Assembly (NCBI GenBank): GCA_003344405.1
Contig: NOWV01000055.1
Location: 310,001-374,000 of the forward strand
Reading direction: 5' to 3'
Source of the DNA: Trichoplax sp. H2
Taxonomy: Eukaryota; Placozoa; Uniplacotomia; Trichoplacea
Length of the DNA stretch: 64,000 bases
Both the position numbers and the translations under genes were made by a program. Positions 1 through 13,025 of this stretch are shown in pieces. The notes beneath the pieces were generated by a model, which ran no database searches, had not been told where the DNA came from, and saw only the letters and a program-made list of their open reading frames with translations. Numbering within the stretch: position 1 is the stretch's first letter; each line of letters opens with the position of its first letter.

Positions 1-347
1 GAATTATTGTTAAAATTAAGAATTTGAAATTTATGAAAAATTAGTATCATAATAATTGAGAATGAGCTAATAACGATTACCAATACATTTAGATGATTAC
101 CACCGATGCCACTTCGTAATATGAAATTTTTATGCTAAAACTAAGTAATATGTTGCTTTAGTCCTCAAATTTTTTTCCGTATGCAGTGTGTACCTTCTAT
201 ATATCACTTAGCACAATGACAGCGGTTTATCTATACTGCATGTAGACATACGTGTACTCTAGATTGACGCTGAAGAACTATTGACTATAGTAATTTCTGG
301 CACGCAAGACATTAAATTTGCTAATTTTAGACATTTTGTTTTGTTAG
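1..347 (+). other. Probable intron of TAF5 at the window edge
   Basis: No coding segment is recognised here. The first TAF5 exon in the window begins after a T-rich stretch ending in AG at 346-347 and opens in mid-codon, so this stretch is best read as intron. The N-terminal TAF5 exons (LisH and first part of the NTD2 domain) must lie further left. Confidence 0.5.
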
Positions 348-3198
348 GGAAGAAATTTCTGTCAAGTTATTCGGCAAATCTTGCAGTAGATAATGCTCAT
401 GACATTGAATCACTTTTACGCGCAATTGATGAGGACAATGATAGCGAATTGGTGCTGAAGGACTACCAGTAAGAATGCTTGATTGTTCATTTTAGTGAGA
501 TCAACATGTGTAAGTTTAAAAATATCAGATCTATAATTCAAAGTTTTATAATTCTCCTATTCATATTTGTATTACAGAAGCTATAAATTTTTTGTTAATT
601 TATCTCTTGAGGCCTTTCAATATCTTATAAATTTCTTAGAGGTGAGTTGTAAAATTTTTCATATAAAAACGATGTGGTTCAATATGGTGCCATGGGGAAC
701 TATGTAAATGCTGTTATATTTTGTTTAAATTTTTTAATTGTAGGCGGCTGACCTCTTGAATATATTGAGCATAATAAACCAGCATATTTTCATTAATAGT
801 GAGTAATCGGTTATATTGCTTGATGATTGTTACAAACGCTAACCAAGACTACATTTTTTCTAGCTTATATTGAGAGCACAGTTGAAGAAATTGATGGTAG
901 TGAATATCCATCACAAGGTTAGCTATGATTAAGCCTCTATTGTATTGTATATCAAAAAATATCGACTAAACTGAAGGAAATAAAATATTTTTGTTCTTCG
1001 CCTGTCAGAAATAATGGAGGGTGATATGGCCAACCTCCAATCGAATTCTAGCGTGTATGTTGTTCAATGTTTGATCCTATATTCATTGAAATTATTGCAG
1101 TAGGTAAAATTTTAGCACATCACTAAATAGTTGCAACATATAACTATATTAGGGACGATAAAATTTCAAAATTTCATGACGTTGTTAATAAAGCCAAAGA
1201 ATCTCCAACAAATCACTTGCCTAATATACGCTTTTATACTTTCTTAAATGCCTACCAAGGGTAAATATCTACCATAAGTTAGTATATGTCTTTTTTCTGG
1301 TATCTTAAATAGAAACGTTTTACCTATTACTACAGATTGAATACTGTTAGTGTATCAGACAATTGTAAGATATTATGCGGTGGATTTGCTGATGCTGCTG
1401 CGCGGTTATGGTATCTAAATTTTGGTGAAAGTTTTGCTCTTAATTCAGAAGAAACGTCAAGTCGTAAGGCTTATTTATTAAAATTTCATTTATTCCGTAG
1501 TAGTTGGTGGTGAGGGACAGTTCGCATCTGTATGGTTATGAGATAATTACGCTTTTGTGCATTTAGATGAAATTTATGAATTTGATTTGAAAATTGAAGA
1601 TCAACTCAAAAAAAAGAAAAATCAGTTTAGTAACGTTAAAAATACTAACTACCTCGATGACCACTGGACTAATTTAGAAAATACTTCTTATTTTATCGTT
1701 GGTAATCCAATTACTTAATTCAATACTTTTTTAGAGAGTGCATTACTTTAAGAGCACATAGTGCTGGAATAACTTCATGCTCCTTCAGTGACGATGCCAG
1801 TTACCTTTTCACCGCCTCCGAGGATGCAACTGGTAAGAATTCTATCAATTGCTAGTTAGCGTTTCTGATCTACAATATATGAGTATCAACTACTGTGTCC
1901 TAACTTTTGTTTCTATCCAACAGTAAAATTATGGAATACTGAAGACTTGAAGTGCCTTGTTACTTATAGAGGACATGTTTATCCGGTTTGGGATGTTGAC
2001 ACCAGGTTAGATTATAGAGATTCTTTTAAAATGTAGCTTATATTTCGTTCCCCAAAATTACTTTATACGTTAAGATCACGAAACATGTATAGGTAAACTT
2101 TTCAACATTTCATCGCAGTAAATTTTTAGTTTACTTTGCGACCGCATCTGCCGATACAACGGCTCGCTTATGGAGTACGGAATTTACTCATCCTTTGCGT
2201 ATATTTGCTGGACATTTGGATAGTGTGAATGTATGTCAGAATATGGCTTATGAGTGCATATCTACCCTTATATGAGAGGCATTATAAAATTTTTATAAAT
2301 CGAAGAAACATGTCTTTTTGGTTAGTGTGTTAGATTTCATCCGAACTGTAATTATATCGCTACTGGATCTGCTGATAAAACCTGCCGATTATGGGATATC
2401 CAAAATGGTCAAACAGTTCGTTTATTTACTGGACATAAAGTATGTGCTACATGATATGATACCGTTGAAACCGTTACTGTCGATTTTATGAATATTTTTC
2501 GTAATACAAACATCAATTTTAAAAATTATGTTATTAAATAGGGCGATGTAATGGCCATGGCGTTCTCACCTAATGGTAATTACTTAGCAACTGCAGGTAA
2601 ACACTGTAAGCTGCTCGTAATTTAGTCCTACTAAGTCTTGCTTAAAATGCTTTATTTCAACACAAACACTATTATAGGAACAGATAATTCGATATATTTA
2701 TGGGATATCTCCACAGGAAAACTTATTCAAGAATATTCAGGGCATACTTCACCCGTATATTCCATTTCCTTTAGCCCGTGCGGTACACAAATAGCATCAG
2801 GTACAACAATCAATTTATTTGTTCATCATCAAGTTATTTACTAATAATTCTGGAATAGCGTATTCTGATTCGTAAATCATTTGGTAATATCGCTTACATA
2901 GGTGGATTTGAAAATTGTATTAAAATTTGGGATGTAAACGGACCTATACACGGGAGGTTCGAAGAGTAAGTGCAATATCCCAGGAATAATTCCAATTTTG
3001 ATACGGTGACAATTAACAGTAAACCGCTAAAATGTCTGCAATGACTGACATTTTTATATGTGAAATTGTTTTCTTGAAATTAGTCCCAATTCAGATGTTG
3101 GGTCTACAACATTTCATGCTAAGGCCACTTCCGTGCAATTTTTGCAGTATTTTGCTGCTAATCATTTAGTTGCTGCTGGTCTATTCGGAAGTACATAA
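348..3198 (+). CDS. TAF5: TFIID subunit 5 (TAF5), 5'-partial, 16 exons
   Basis: WD40 subunit of the general transcription factor TFIID, nuclear. Exons: 348-468, 578-641, 744-798, 864-917, 1009-1054, 1153-1260, 1336-1463, 1567-1701, 1737-1832, 1924-2005, 2119-2230, 2326-2439, 2542-2596, 2678-2800, 2902-2965, 3084-3198; all phases agree and give 489 residues to TAA. The first exons encode the second half of the NTD2 helical domain. A spacer then leads to the motif FYTFLNAYQGL, which is diagnostic of TAF5 rather than TAF5L. Six clear WD repeats follow, with GH...LW/WD signatures (RLWSTEF, ATGSADKTCRLWD, SGHTSPVYSISFSP), and a degenerate seventh blade ends in HLVAAGLFGST. Between WD1 and WD2 lies a lysine-rich insert from the exon at 1567-1701. 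The start codon lies outside the window. Introns are about 35-110 bp. Confidence 0.93.
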
Positions 3199-3861
3199 AA
3201 AATTTTGAAAATTGACGCGAAGGAAGCATTCATCAAAGGTCCTCGAATCTTATAGAACTGATCTACTATTTGATATGCTATACTGTCGTTTAATTACTAT
3301 AATGGTAATCTACTGAATGAATATTTCCTTGGATGATATAGTTTAAAGACTATATCCATTCAAGTTTGTATATATTTGCATATTATTTCTTAGTTTTAAA
3401 TCGTTTGTAGCATATTAGATAGAGACGAGAAAGAAAATTTTCTCGTCTAATGGATTACAAAGTAAAATTTCTACCAAATAACCTAGATAGCATAACTGCT
3501 TTCGTCACCTATAAATTATAACTGCGATGGACTGTTTCAGTAATTTATGACAATTTATTTAACAAAATACTTCTGGCTGCGCCTTGTGCGTTACTTATTA
3601 GTTCTATAAAATTTAAAGATATTCGACAATTGGTTCACAATTAATATAAAATGTATACTATTTTCTATCATTTTGGTAAATTTCAATATCTATGCAAGAT
3701 ACTGTACTCTACCTGATGATAGAGTGACTATTAATGTTAATAGTACTTAGTTTATCTGTAATATGATAGTCATGAAAGCGATCGATATATAAATAGTGTT
3801 CTTGAAATATGTCAAATTAAACTATAATAGAAGGCATTGAATTACTTTGCTATCTATCTAG
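3199..3861. other. AT-rich intergenic stretch, nothing recognised
   Basis: Downstream of the TAF5 stop I see no coding segment, repeat or RNA gene; probable TAF5 3' UTR and spacer. No convincing polyadenylation site was pinned down. Confidence 0.5.
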
Positions 3862-5217
3862 GATATCTGGCGATGAAATTTTAGAGAAGCAAAACTTGTA
3901 AAATAATGACGAAAAAGTAATGAATTTTTTAAACTAAATCGCTGATAGTTCTCTTAAACACATTCGTATTCGTCGAGAATTATTTGAAATAGTATAAAAT
4001 TAAATAAATATGAATTCGCAGTCGATGCGTTTCTCTGCTTGATTAGTTTGTCGACCGATAAAAATAATCGACAAGGTAGATTTACTGTATATTTGTAATA
4101 TACGGCAACTTCATATCAAATTTGCATTCTAGTGAAGATTCGTAATGAACTCGGGATAAACAACTTTTGATTCTGTAATGTTGTACTGTAATAGAATTTG
4201 ATATTATCAGCAATTACCGTGGTTGTTCGTCCAGTTATATCCGTTCACCAATACTAAGTTGTAATTGCATTCCGGGACCTACAACTACATTGCATATCTC
4301 AATCGTTCTGATCAGGTGAAACTATTAAATAAAGTATGTTCACAAAATTGATATTGAGGCCGTTAGTTTTATTGATGAAAAGAGTTCGCAAAGTGTAAGT
4401 GATAAATAAACTTGCACACTTCGCTCCTTGCTTGTTGTAGGCCTGTTCTTGCTCTCTTGTTTCAACGTTGGTTAGCAATTTTGAATGGTGGTAGCGCTCC
4501 TTTTGCAGATACTAATTTATTACTTGCACGTGTCAGGTAATAGGTTGAAATGTTTATAAGTAAAGTTGATAGCTTAGCAGGATAACCTTGTAATTTTCCG
4601 CTGCATTTCCATTCCTATCACGATTGTTTATTACTTAATGGGCAAGTGTCTACTATTCATTTGACGTCATAGAGAACCAATTTAAAAAATAAATTATGTA
4701 CTATAAGGAAAATAGAAATTTAAGAAGTGATTAATATATTGAGTCGTAAATAAGTAAGTTTAGGGATTTTGATAAAATTGAATTTTATCAACTGTATAAA
4801 GTAACTGCTATTTAAATTAATACTGTAAACTTATCAGTTTACAGTTGATAATATACTGTATTTACTATTACATTTTAGAAAAATTAGTTCAGAATCTTAC
4901 ATTTCCCTGTATTTATTATTTTTACCGTAAATTTTTCCGATCAAAGATATCATTAAGATTATATCAATCAGCAGATTTTCTTGCCTATCACTGAATTGAT
5001 TTACAATAAGCCAAAGTCAACATAATCATTAAGAAGCTATAGTGGACGTTATTTGAGTATAATAAGTGATTTTAATATTGAGCATTGACGTAGGAGTTGT
5101 AATTAATATTGACGTCAAATGATCGAGTCGCATTAATATCCGATAAAATAGATATGCGTCATATCTTTTTGCAGCAAAATCTATACAAGTTCTGAAAATA
5201 TTGATGTGGAACTGTAA
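3862..5217 (+). CDS. Unrecognised series of exon-like segments
   Basis: Open segments bounded by good splice sites: 3862-3897 and 3949-3991 (joining in frame to give ISGDEILEKQNLFSLKHIR and onward), 4022-4075 (DAFLCLISLSTDKNNRQ), 4441-4536 (PVLALLFQRWLAILNGG onward) and 5175-5217. The last follows a ctttttgcag acceptor, joins 4441-4536 in phase and ends SENIDVEL-stop. The links 3991 to 4022 and 4075 to 4441 do not join in phase as drawn, so an exon is missing or one segment is wrong; a possible extra piece lies near 4214-4315. Amino-acid composition is protein-like, but I recognise no family. It sits 0.7 kb downstream of TAF5 on the same strand. It may be a small intron-rich gene or a decayed one. 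Confidence 0.3.
4822..4851. repeat. Small inverted repeat
   Basis: ACTGTAAAC (4822-4830) and GTTTACAGT (4837-4845) can pair around a 6-base loop. An alternative pairing TTATCA/TGATAA (4831-4836 with 4846-4851) overlaps it. It lies inside the putative intron between 4537 and 5174. Confidence 0.6.
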
Positions 5218-5416
5218 CAGTGTTATATACTGTATTAGAGTAGAAATATCTATGTTAGGATAATTTTGTTAGCCTATCCTTATTTAGTTAACTTTTAATT
5301 TACTGAAATCAATAGTTATATTAGGGAATGCGAATTATCTACTTACGGTTCAAATCATTGTGATTGTCGTATGTATATATGTCACTGTTATAAAAAGCTA
5401 GTGCTATATTAAAATA

Positions 5417-5872
5417 ATGTACATCCAAATGGAACCTGCTTTCTTCGACGAAAAGAAAAGAAAGGAAGTTTATCTTAGAAAGAAAGCTGAAAAATATCCT
5501 TTAGAATTAAAAAAGGTATCGCTATTCTACTGTTATCTAAAGCGAGAATAAAAATTAATAAAGGTTCAAAGTTAATTTGATATTGAACTTAATGATAAGA
5601 ATAAAATATTTTGTTAAATCATACCAATGTCGATATTATCCATTGTAAAAGATTGAATTGCTTTTGTTGACACTACTGTATAAAAGCAGATAATACATTT
5701 TATATTCAAAATATGATAATATTATCATTGCAATTATCTGTCGTGACTTTTATCGCTTCTAATGGTAATCAAGATTGAAGATCCTATTCGATACACACCT
5801 CTTTTATCTCAGAATGAACCAGAGAATTGGAAGAGGCATACGGAAGTCTGTATATTGGCATTAATAATGTAG
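5417..5872 (+). CDS. Hypothetical two-exon small protein (65 aa)
   Basis: Two segments of 99 bp each, 5417-5515 (ATG start; donor gtatcg at 5516) and 5774-5872 (after a weak AAG acceptor; stop TAG), join in phase 0. They give a 65-residue protein that is lysine-rich at first (FFDEKKRKEVYLRKKAEKY) and then reads IEDPIRYTPLLSQNEPENW. The composition is convincing as protein, but no family is recognised and it has no signal peptide or membrane segment. A second in-frame ATG at 5429 is an alternative start. It could be the 3' end of the exon series just upstream, an independent small gene or a relic. Confidence 0.3.
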
Positions 5873-6787
5873 AAAGAATTCTGTAAAGGTCTGGAAATAA
5901 TTTACATATCTTAGCATTGATAAGATTTTTTATATTTCGTGATTAATATTGAAAGTAGGTACTAGTAGTATACTACTTTTATTGAATTGTGATCAAAATC
6001 TAAATATTTAGATAGGACTTGTATTGAAAAATTATTTGAGAACCAATATACAGCGAAAATTGAGATGAATAGTACAGATTTTTAATTTTGTGTCTTGAAA
6101 TGCTACTAACATGAAGTTATTATCATTTGATCACAGTTCAAATCAAATGTAAGTTTTTCTTTTAATAAAGATTTATCAAAATTTTGAAAGCACTTTAAAA
6201 TTTAAATATTGATTGAGCATCATGCTTTAGAGCGCTGATAAAGGCTTTTTCCGAGGGTTTGAACTTGAGATTCAAAGAGTCATTATTAATTTTATGTATA
6301 AGTAGGTACCAGTACTGGTAACGGTTGTGTTGATGCCTAGGAAATCGTCCTAAAGGCATTACTCTAAAATTTTTAGATATTGCATGAGTAATGTCATAGA
6401 ATAGGAAGTAATTTGGTAAAACTTTATAAAAATTTAGAATATACAAGAAAAATTTCGATAGGTTTTTTTAACAAGAGTTAATATCGAATTATGATGCCAT
6501 CGAGAACGCGCAGATTTCAATTTTATGTTATAAAATTCTTGTATTGATTCCAAATACGACTTAACGATTGAGATTGAGTATTCAGTTTTAATAAAGACTT
6601 GTTAAAATATAAAACAATGAATTAAAGAAGTAATAGGAAACTTGTGCATTTCATATCTATGGAAAGTTGGAAGTAGAAAGTTTAAAAAAATAATCGCTAC
6701 TGTTGTAGAGTCTGTAAAATTTTTGAAAATTTCATTGCCGGTATCTTATTAGGATAGGTACCGTAATATTGGTATATCACATATATA
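5873..6787. other. AT-rich stretch without recognisable genes
   Basis: An 83-codon open frame on the minus strand (6195-6446) is the only notable feature. It has no recognisable domain and no clear splice context, so I leave it out as a gene. Confidence 0.4.
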
Positions 6788-7393
6788 GCTGTCGTGGTCA
6801 GCTCACGACAAGGAAACCTGGGTCTTTAAATCTGTATAAATACTAAGGCTACAACAGCCAAATGTGCCCCCAACGGGCTAAGAGTAGACTAGACTTAGGC
6901 TTTTAAATTAGTTTATTAAACCAAGGTAGGCTTGACATCCAAGACTACTCTAACTATACGCGTACACTATACGGTCAATCGTCAACTAACTAGCTAATGA
7001 GAGCACCGGGCTTTATGTACCCTAGCTCGGCTGCACTCGGTGCACAGCTTAGGTAAATAACCCTAAAAATATATAGGTTTGTATAGCCAGCTGTCTATAT
7101 GGTTCAGTATGGCAGAGGGCGTAAACAACACTAATGAGTTACCAACTAATTAAGAGCCAATTAATAATCAAAGGCTCGGCACAAAGTAACAGAAATTACT
7201 ATGTGTGAATATTAGTTGTCACCTCTGTAAGTATACTATTCTGCACAGAGTCTACAACAAGTATGACTAGACTACTAATAAAATTACAATTAACAAGTAC
7301 CTAATAAATAAAGGTTATATTTAACAATTAATAAAATCTTAATTACTGAAACTAACGCTACGATTAATTTACGGAGTCTGTACTCCGTCACAA
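6788..7393. mobile_element. Hairpin-ended, TA-flanked non-autonomous DNA element
   Basis: About 606 bp, less AT-rich than its surroundings, bounded by TA on each side (6786-6787 and 7394-7395). The left end folds as TGTCGTG (6790-6796) with CACGACA (6804-6810). The right end folds as GGAGT (7373-7377) with ACTCC (7382-7386) and, read inward on the other strand, begins TTGTGACGG. The interior carries further GC-richer inverted motifs. No transposase frame is present. It resembles the elements at 14003-14950, 24872-25443 and 35541-36081. TA is common in such DNA, so the target duplication is weak evidence for this copy alone. Confidence 0.5.
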
Positions 7394-7744
7394 TAACTAA
7401 AGTTTAAACTTTAGGTGTTGATAACTTGACTAAAGTCAATGCAGAATCTTCCTTCCATCAAAAAGGATCTTATAAGATAAGCATTGTAGTCGATGTAATT
7501 TTTTTGGCTGAAATTGCATCACAATTTGAATAGAGAAGTGGAAAACCTGTTTATTTGAATCATTGAATAAGATAGATGCAGGTAAGTATCGTTAGATTAT
7601 GAATGCTTTGATATTTATGTCATTTTTCAGTACTGCATGACCAATATCTTAGGATGGGCAGCGGTTCGATAAAGAAATAATTAATTATCTACGTGTATGT
7701 ATTAAAAGGATCGGATAAGATGGTGTAGGCTTTTGTGCTATACT

Positions 7745-8112
7745 GCGAAAGAGTGATATTTTATTTCTTATGAATATTAATAAAACCGTATTTGAATATC
7801 TAATGCAAGTATTTATTCGAATTTCTTGTAAGCGGATTTCAATATCTATTTTGATTATAGAGTACCCTTCAATTCTAACTTTGAGTCATATAATTAAATG
7901 GTATAGCTAATTTTAATATACTTAATAGCGAGAGAGTGATATTTAAATTTTTATTTTTCATGAATACTAATAAAATCATAATTGGATATCTAATGCAGGA
8001 GATCTACTTGGATTTCTTGTAAGTCGATTTTGATATCAATTCTGATTATAGCTTGCCCTTCAAGTCTAACTTTGAGTAATATATTTGAATGGTATAGTTG
8101 ATTTTACCACAA
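7745..8112. repeat. Diverged tandem duplication, about 184-bp unit x2
   Basis: The segment from 7745 recurs from about 7927. Shared landmarks are gagtgatat, aataaaa, gatatctaatgca, tttcttgtaag and a shared end, aatggtatag. The copies differ by many substitutions and short indels. A 65-codon frame running out of the second copy has no recognisable domain. Confidence 0.75.
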
Positions 8113-8457
8113 TTCTTAAGCTAGAAAAAATAGAATCGTTTTCATTTTGTATTCTTTATGTCCGATCAACGCTGATTGCAATTTTACGTTATTTACCAGG
8201 TTTCAGATCGCTAGAATGTCTTTATCGCTTTAATCACAAGTTAAGATTTATATTTTTCATACCGGATCAAACTCGATTTTAAGGTACTGCCATAGCTGAA
8301 TTACTTTGGAAATGATAATACTTTTAAATCTCGAATATCCTCATTATCGAAGTTTATACCGGGTAAAATATTTAAGTATTTTAGATCATTCTAATGTAAT
8401 CGTCACAGGTCCAGAACATCGGAGAAGTTAAAAGATGTACAGAATATGCTAATGTCT

Positions 8458-8790
8458 TAATTGTACTGATACTGTAGTAGCAAGTGTCGTTTAATTTTGC
8501 GATGTAAAAAGTAAAACAGAATGCTATGCAACAAATAACTAGATTTTCAAAAACGTTTAGATACGTATTTATAAGCTGTTTTGCCGGCTTTACACTCGCA
8601 CTTGTATGTAGCTCAACAAAATATGTTGATACCTTAATGATATCGTCACAGTAGTAGTAAATCTAGGTTATTTTAAGGCTCTATAAAACAGGATTCTGTG
8701 CCACAAATAACTATATTTTCAGAAAATTTAAGATATATACGTTCAAACACACATTCGTTGGCTCTGTAACTGTAAAATTAATAACAGACA
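8458..8790. repeat. Diverged tandem duplication, about 178-bp unit x2
   Basis: Shared landmarks in order in both copies: gatac/gatat...cagtagtag, aaaacag-attctgtg (or atgctatg), caacaaataacta, attttca-aaa, atacgt. Second copy starts near 8634. No coding potential is seen. Confidence 0.65.
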
Positions 8791-11700
8791 CCGATATTAT
8801 TTTCCAGTGTAAATTTATTATAGTTTTTGAATACGTATAGAATTTTTTGATATATTTCGTAACAATTGTCGCGACACTGAATAATGGCTATTATCTTGAC
8901 TAAATAAAAATCAATCATGGTCATTAATTGAAAATGATACTCCATTTTAATTCTGTAGAATAGTTGTCTCTGTAATGCTGCCAGATTAAAATACTAAATT
9001 TCTTGAACAAGTGTAATCATGCCGTTATTTTTCTATTTATATTGTATTGAATACCAATTTTACTGATTTTATGTTTCGAAAATGGATTGATATTTGAGAT
9101 AGACGGTATTGGCAGTTCATTTCGATGTGATGATTCAGTTTGTGAATGGTAAATTAAATATCATTTCAAATCCTTTATTTATTAAGCTCCAATTATCTTT
9201 AATTGTGCTTTAGTCTTATAAGAAAAGCAGGATGGTCATGATATATATAGAGCTTGCAAGGTACAAGGAAAGAACTGCAATATTTCTAATTAATATCCCT
9301 TTATGCTTTTACTTTCGTATGGTTTAAAACTATAAGTAATCAATCAAGAAGGTGTTTCAATAGTCAATAAAACAGCTTAGAATAAAATAAATATAATCCT
9401 TTAATACGTTTACTAGGCTTACAGGAAAAGCGATATCTATAGTATCTGAAATTAAAAATATCCTCAAAGTATTACAATAAATATCCTCTATGCATCCTAT
9501 TTTACATCATAATTTAGTTGCAATATTTCAGGTATTCGTATACTGTTCTTAACAGTCAGTAACATTCTTTACTTTAAAATAGAAGTGTGTTGTGATTCAA
9601 TAACTTATTCGACTTTTAATGTTAATTTTATCAATTAACCGATGTTGGTTTAACGATATAGGAGAGGGAAAATTTTTTTAAAATGGACTAATATGGATAT
9701 ATAGTCTTATTTTAGTATACTATAATCTATGACCAATTAATTTTACAGGTTAATATTTCTGGATGTTTTTACATTGATTACGTGAACGCATAATTGCTTG
9801 AAAGAAATGACAACAGGGTTATTTACACAAGGTAATTACTTCACCTAGACATTATTTTTCCTGTTAGGATGTTAGTACCAACAATTTTGATAGGCTTCAG
9901 TTTCAGCCTAATAACAACACCATTCTAAATTTGTCAATGAATATATGAAAAATAGCTTACTACTCATTGATATTGTAAAATGTATTGAAAATATAAATAC
10001 ATAAGCAGCTTTTACTGAGAAAGAACAATCAAAATATGAAATTCTATTAGTTTCTCTATTGTAATAGCTACAAAGATTTTATCTAGAAGTACATCAAATT
10101 TAAAAAAATAAACAGTACCCACCTAAACAACCTATTTACATATTTTCACACATCACTCGCTATATCAATATCCTTGTATTCGTCCTGTTTATGGTTAAAT
10201 GGGTTAGACATAACGATGAAGACAGATAAGCACAGAATAAATCAATTTTATATTTAAGGCAATATGATCATATAAAGCTTACTTCATCAAAAATTAGATG
10301 AAGTTAAATTTTCAATGATTCAGTTCGTCTTGATTAGCTATCATACGGTATCGTGTAAAATTTTAGTTCTGATCTTGTTTTTCTTCCGAATTAAGCTAAT
10401 CGTAGCCAGTTTATAAAATAATCGATAGAATTCTTTCGTTTAATATTAGCTTAATTAATTTCTAGTAATACAAAACTTTGATATGATCTAATTTTTAAGA
10501 CAAGCCGCCAACCTTAGTAATAAAAAATAGTAATATCGAAAAGGGTCCAAATTGAAATAGTGTTATGAAGAATTTATAACGGCTGCTACGTATTTCAGTA
10601 AATTTCCAAAATATTTGTATCTTGCCTATTTGTCGTATCTTGTTCCGAGCTAGAGAACGATTTTATGTTGTTTGCTACTCTTAGCGATGCTCTAGTATTA
10701 GTTTATTATGTTAACAATGTGAAATACAATTGATTAATTTTGGTAAACAACTTCAAATTCTATTAAAGTATCTTTAGCTGATTGATAGGAATGATAAAGA
10801 AAATGTTATGATCATTTTCTAGTGATATACGAGACAGTCTAGTACAACTAATTTAATGTTTCTTAGACGTTGATGCTATAGGTAATTTGACTAATATTGG
10901 TAAGCAGTTTTCAACTCTGCCTGGCTTACATAAGTGATGAGATAATATAGGATAGATCTCCATTCACCGTGCAAGTAATTGTTGATCTGGTCCAATAAAT
11001 TACCTAGGTGAATCATTTTTTTCCTATTTTGTAAATAGCAGCGGAGAATAATTTTCTTTTGACCACATAAATTTTTTTAGCAATTTATTTTTTTTGCGTT
11101 GTTTCTATTTCATATAAATTCGAATTTCAAATAAGATTTGTTGATGATACAATTCATTTTAGAATATGCTGGTAAGTTATTTTTGACTTCCGATCATAGG
11201 TTAGCTTTATCGGTTGATGGAATGACTGATATCTTATTATTATTTAAACTTTAAAAGACTTCAACATAAATCAATTATATTCTTAATCTTTCATTAACGA
11301 TAAGAAAAGAGATTTTACAATTAAATTGTGATGATCATAGAGAAATTTGAATCAAAGTTAAGAAAAGTCTAACCAGTCATTCTAAAGATGATTATCAATA
11401 CATTTACAAATCAATAGAAATGGTATTATTTAAATAGGAGGTTAACCTATTATGATGCTAGTTTGTTTATCTCGGCTTGTTCTGTTTTAAGTTATAAATC
11501 CGGTGATGACTTATCTATTATAAATTATATGAATTACTAATAAAAAATTTATGTTCGCTTAAAATTTTAAAATATATCTAGTCCACTATGGAGTCAATTA
11601 CGTAAAGTAGAATGATTTTTATTGATATTTTCAAGCATTCTCATCAGCTATATTTTAAATCATCTCTTTTATTTAGTAGCCTAGATTAAATGATGTTATC

Positions 11701-12994
11701 TACTATTTTATTTTTCAATGACGTCTACAATCGTTTCCGTTTAATTTCTTAAGATAAGGTGATGTATTTGGATTATAGATCACTCTTATTTATTGCTAAT
11801 AGCTTGACCTTTACATTAGTGTATTGAATTAATTTTAATGAACAATTAGAATAATTGTTAACTTTTGAAAAATAACAAACGAATCAATCGTGATTAGTGG
11901 ATCAAATAAAAAAATTGATTATTATGATCCCTACCCATAGAATCAATAAGATCAATAATGGATGAGTTCATACAAAAAAAGTTATAAATTTTATTTCAAC
12001 TTTACGTTTTAACTAACGTAAATAAAGAAATCAACAAGATAATAAAATAGCATTAATCAATGACTTTCAAGATTGTGCCAAAAATATACGACGCCCCTAC
12101 CTGTATTATTCATATTATGCAGTATTATGATTACGATCTCGCACAAATAACTAAAGGTATTGGTGATGACGCTATTAGCAGACATTATTGCTTCATTACT
12201 AGCCAATATTATGTGATAAGAGGCCTTGCAAGCTATTGTTCTTGTCTCCATTTAATATATTACTCATTTGGATATTCGATCATTTCGACCTTAGCAACAA
12301 TTTGAAAAAGCTTTAGCCCGCTCTAGAAGGTAAGTTAAATTAACCATCCATTTTTGTGGTAATTGCTCGATTGTAATTATTTTTCCTATATATCCAAATT
12401 GAAATAGATGAGAGAATCATTTTAAATAAAAATTTTTGGGAAATTGTTTAATATCTAGCATGTTAAAGCTTTCAGTATTATCTAATAAGTTACTTTAGCC
12501 ATGCTATAAGTGTTCATTGACACAAAAATGGATCAATGCAATAACTTATGGCCTGAATTGAAGAGAATGTTCTACGGGTAACGATTTAGGAGTTTTTGCA
12601 GACATGCTAGATCATTATATATGTATTGAATTATTATATTATTTAGCGATATCTTTAAGTCATTCTTAAACACGTTACTAAAAATTTCGATAGTGTTATA
12701 CAATTAATAACTGTAACTACTTATGGGAAATACATGAAATGAGTGGAGATATCTGTGTATACCTGCGACAGAGATAAACTAGAAGGTTATAGTGTTGCAG
12801 AATTTAATAAAATAATTTAGGCTTAATTTTATGATTGGGTTGTTATTAGAATATGATAGATATTTCCATAATTGAAAGTTTGCTACTTTGTGTTCAAGCC
12901 ATAAAAGCAATACATGGCGAGTAGTGAGATAGATTACGATTTGATAAATCATTTCTTAGCTCATGAACTACGATGTGATTAGTCATCAAATCTC
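8791..12994. other. AT-rich gene-poor stretch
   Basis: Dense stops in all frames apart from a short region (12057-12305) open on both strands without recognisable protein. I see no conserved domain, RNA gene or clear element here. Confidence 0.5.
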
Positions 12995-13025
12995 GGTAAT
13001 GCGATCGCTATACGATCGCATTACC
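12995..13025. repeat. Perfect 13-bp-arm hairpin
   Basis: GGTAATGCGATCG (12995-13007) and its exact reverse complement CGATCGCATTACC (13013-13025) flank a 5-base loop, CTATA. GC-rich arms in very AT-rich DNA make it conspicuous. It could be the end of a hairpin-ended element like those described nearby, but no partner end was identified. Confidence 0.85.

Noticed and set aside
6195-6446. 83-codon minus-strand frame
   Set aside because: No recognisable domain, odd composition, no splice context; long frames occur by chance at this length.
12057-12305. Region open on both strands (64 and 81 codons), followed by an exon-like QQFEKALARSRR before gtaag at 12330
   Set aside because: No family match, no companion exons found, and both-strand openness suggests compositional chance.
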